Shown here: piece by piece, positions 61,179-64,000 of the stretch
Layout of the letters: each line of letters starts with the position of its first letter
Position numbering within the stretch: the first letter of the stretch is position 1
Origin: Haemonchus contortus
Taxonomy: Eukaryota > Nematoda > Chromadorea > Rhabditida > Trichostrongylidae
DNA length: 64,000 nucleotides
NCBI GenBank assembly: GCA_000469685.2
Contig: LS997565.1
Span: 24,229,272-24,293,271 of the forward strand
Direction of reading: 5' to 3'
The notes under the pieces: model-generated
Database searches by the model: none
What the model saw: the letters and a program-made list of their open reading frames with translations, nothing else
What the model was told of the DNA's origin: nothing
Position numbers and translations under genes: made by a program

Positions 61179-61470
61179 AAGTAGTTCGGAGCTCCTGACC
61201 TGTGACTTACCCGACCAAGCGCCCAAACACGCTAGGCCAGTTGCAACAACTCCCAGAAACTTGAACACTGAAAGATTCCAGCGAAGAAACCAACATTCTG
61301 CGGTTTCACCAACGTTGCCGTCCCACTCGATGCCGTGAACAACAAGGGACCAATGAGACACCATCGACGATCGTAATATAAGAATAACGTGGTGATCTCA
61401 AAGCCCACAAAAGGGAATGAATGGCAGAAGTTCACTCGTTATGGCAATGCATTCATTGCGGTTGTTCAGC

Positions 61471-62157
61471 CTAGGATTTCTCGATTCCGCGGATGTGCAA
61501 CGCTTCCGATATCTTTCTGGCATCGATCTCATTCTCGTAGGCTAGGATTTTGCATTTAATATCAAAATCCTCGCCCTGATGTTCTTCTAGTCGATGCCTT
61601 CTAAGCGGCGTGAATAGGCTTCCACGCCTTTTACCCGCTAGATGTTCTTTGACGCGTATGCTCAACATCCTTCCCGTCTCACCAATATATATTTCGTCAC
61701 AAGCTGAACACTGAAGTTGATACACCGTTCCTCGCTGTGTGCAATCTCCATCTCTTCCAAAAGGACAAGTAATGCAGTTATCCGTCGTGCACGTACGATC
61801 ATAAAGCCTATTGCGGATTAGATGACGTTTGATATTGTCCGCTGGTAGGTTTATCAGGACAACATCATTCGCCAAATCCGCTCGTGCAATGCATTGTCGA
61901 ATTTCCGCGCTAACTTTGTCTGATATAAGTGGAAGCCGGAGATGCGCCATGTTCTCACGGTTTCTCAGCGAACACGCTTCTGAGCCTGATCTCTTACGTT
62001 GTGTCCCGTAGCCATTCAAGCTTGCAATCTCAGCTGCTAGTTTACGTGACTCCTCTCGTTCCACTTCACCTGTGCACACTCCTTTAGTTGTTCTGTACAT
62101 GTTGCGAACAACTACGAGAATGAGATCGATGCCAGAAAGATATTGGAAGCGTTGCAC
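61471..62157 (-). mobile_element. Penelope-like element: GIY-YIG endonuclease part
   Basis: A 228-codon frame with a Cys/His zinc segment (CTTDNCITCPFGRDGDC) followed by a GIY-YIG nuclease: VYQLQCSACDEIYIGETGR, then SIRVKEHLAGKRRG with the usual Arg and His, and the tail ENEIDARKISEALHIRG. The CxxC just before IYIGETGR and the tail are typical of the C-terminal endonuclease of Penelope-like retroelements. The reverse transcriptase that should precede it is absent, so it is a 5'-truncated copy. The last residues are shifted: another frame continues PRLNNRNE as in related tails. Nicking by this domain would prime reverse transcription. Confidence 0.85.
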
Positions 62158-62205
62158 ATCCGCGAGAGAATTCCTAAGCTGAACAACCGAAATGAAGATC
62201 AGTGA
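62111..62205 (+). mobile_element. Inverted copy of the Penelope C-terminal tail
   Basis: Plus-strand translation NYENEIDARKILEALHIRER followed by IPKLNNRNEDQ and a stop repeats the C-terminal tail of the minus-strand GIY-YIG protein at 61471-61540, almost base for base in its first 55 bases. The two copies point away from each other, with their 5' ends joined, the same layout as in the palindrome at 33378-34220. Here only the tail is duplicated. Confidence 0.75.
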
Positions 62206-64000
62206 AGATTTGCACGGTTCAACTTTTACAATAATATCGAACCTTAATGACTAGTATTACTTGCGCAGGGAGTCGAAAAGAGGGCGGCATGGTAACTCGT
62301 AATGGGTTGGTTCTAAGTGGTATTAAGTGGTATTAAACGCGAACGATAAATGGTGGACGTGTACTCACTGCTCATGCTAATAATCCATTCTTAGAAATGT
62401 GCTTAATTTCCTAAAAAGGCGGGATTTGCGCTAATGGAGTAAGGTCGTAAATTCATAACCATGTCCAGAAACGCTCTAGAGTGCGAGAAAAAAATGTGAT
62501 CAGATATTAGAAAGGGGATGTGGTCAATTCTCCGGCTTCGGCTGAGTTTGAACAGCGTCGTGCGGGGATGAGGTATAAAATTCATACCTCTGTTTGGAAC
62601 AGTTCCAAAATGGTTAGGGGCATCAACCAAAAGAAGGGTGGTCAAATTTTCATAGTGGGAGGAGTATTCACCGAGGTGGTCGGGCTGCGATCAATCGCTA
62701 ACAAATCTGCTCGAATGAAATATATCGAGCGCGATGTTCTCAAAGCGCTTCAGCGTTAAAATTTAGAGATACTATCTTATTCTAATAATCTATTATGCCT
62801 CTAAATGACTATCGTAGGTGGGGGGTCGTGGATGTACACAGGGTGGCCTTTCTACCTTTCCTAGTTTGTCTCTGAGTCAATCTTCTTTTCTGTCTCGTTT
62901 GATAGATTTATCATAAAAATCCCAAGAAATTCATATTGCCCTTGCACCACTCGCGTGTCAATGATTGCATGTGGCATTTAATGAGCTTCGTCCATCTAAG
63001 AAATGTTGTAACTTCCACATCAGTGATCAGGCATATTGCAAAGGAACCTTCATATGCTGTGAATTTAATAGATTATTTTGACCTTAGAAATTTCTAAATC
63101 TTGGCGCACATAATTTTTGGGAGACCCTGTAATGACGTGGATAGCCCAACCATCAATTCAGTATGGGGTGACATTTCGCTTGCGATTACGGAATAATGAT
63201 TTTTTGCTTTTGATTTCAAAAGAGATGGCACAATTCTTTTCTATGACGGAGCAACCTAACCAGTCAACCTAAATCTGAAACGGTACTTATATATGCTGTC
63301 ATAATATGATAACACCGTTATCAAAAGCCATTGTATATTTGCGTGAATACAAGCTATAGAACCAAGGAGCCAAACTACGGCATTTTTCCAAATATGGCTG
63401 ACATTTACTGTCGGGCCTCTTCTGGCCAGATGCTGCAACCGTAACCCCGCCTCTATTTAAAACTTTGATCTCGCAGGTCTAGGTGGTCCTATGATAAGCC
63501 ACCAAAGCGCTAGTACCGAGTATTCTATGATTAGTCTTGGGAAAGGGGAAAATGCTACGGTCAGGACGTGTAGATTTGATTGGCCAACGATAAGAACAAT
63601 TGTATTGGTCAGGGTTGGTCATGTCATCAGTTTTTTACTCTCGTCCTACAGCTGTTGTTGACTAAGATGATGAAAACAGTGACTGATCATATGCAGGCCA
63701 GTTCACGTTTTTAATGTGAACCGAGCCTTCGAGCCGATCTTGTCCTCAAATGTTGGGAGGGAGATTGTAGCGATGTTGTAAGCCGAATACACCGTAATTC
63801 GTTATGACGAGACCTTCCAGAATCATGTACAAAAATTAATAACGTTCCCGAAGCTCTTTAACTCTAACTTGCCCTTCCTACCGATGGCTCGAAGTTCAGC
63901 TACGAAAGGTTCAACGCGAACCTTTCGTCAAAAGCTGGCGTCCGGTCAAGCAGTGGGCGAAATCTTTAGAAGGCGATCAACGCTTGACAGGTCTATGAAC
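62206..64000. other. No gene recognised
   Basis: Presumably part of an alpha-mannosidase intron, since the next conserved block (LEFVxGGWV-like) was not found. A 79-codon plus frame at 62520-62759 has no family or splice context. Confidence 0.4.

Overview
This window looks like nuclear DNA of a nematode, probably a rhabditid/strongylid (clade V) worm. Direct evidence: short coding exons with GT..AG introns and TTTCAG-type acceptors, acceptor-like TTTCAG/TTGCAG sites just upstream of two start codons (as expected for spliced-leader trans-splicing), and many worm-type transposons (mariner, Tc1, RTE, BEL/Pao, Penelope-like). No bacterial operons, rRNA genes, confident tRNA genes or CRISPR arrays are visible. 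The species is not established.

Host genes. (1) 2.8-9.3 kb, plus strand: a complete nine-exon purine nucleoside phosphorylase gene; the exons join in phase into a predicted 341-residue enzyme. (2) About 35.0 down to 23.7 kb, minus strand: a split gene of unknown function. Eight exons, one only 20 nt long, keep a single reading frame across seven introns and encode a basic, charged protein; the 5' end is not found and the last exon is tentative. (3) 45.7 to beyond 59.8 kb, plus strand: the 5' half of a lysosomal-type alpha-mannosidase (GH38) gene with signal peptide, the zinc-binding PHTHDD motif and a 12.4-kb second intron; the 3' exons lie outside the window.

The rest is mostly mobile DNA, much of it inside introns. 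9.7-12.5 kb: LINE endonuclease remnant, a CCHC zinc-knuckle gag remnant and two or three broken mariner transposases. 17.4-20.3 kb: a 2.9-kb foldback element with about 1.36-kb inverted arms, TA flanks and CAGT ends. 21.1-22.0 kb: RTE pol remnant. 24.8-27.3 kb: CA-rich microsatellites and two related non-LTR tails. 33.4-34.2 kb: a near-perfect 843-bp palindrome made of two Penelope-like 3' ends joined head to head, flanked by a 14-bp duplication. 36.5-38.0 kb: a long-TIR element with tRNA-like promoter boxes in each arm. 38.5-43.3 kb: an RTE element followed head-to-tail by a second copy of its 3' UTR. 45.2-46.4 kb: G-rich foldback repeats. 48.0-49.6 kb: a Tc1-like element with IR/DR ends. 54.3-55.5 kb: BEL/Pao integrase remnant. 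59.87-60.77 kb: a deleted mariner with intact TIRs. 61.1-62.2 kb: a GIY-YIG endonuclease of Penelope type.

The host genes have no visible functional link to one another. The most unusual signals are the two head-to-head Penelope arrangements, hammerhead-ribozyme-like motifs downstream of both, the giant foldback element with an internally repeated coding-like module, and the unidentified minus-strand gene.
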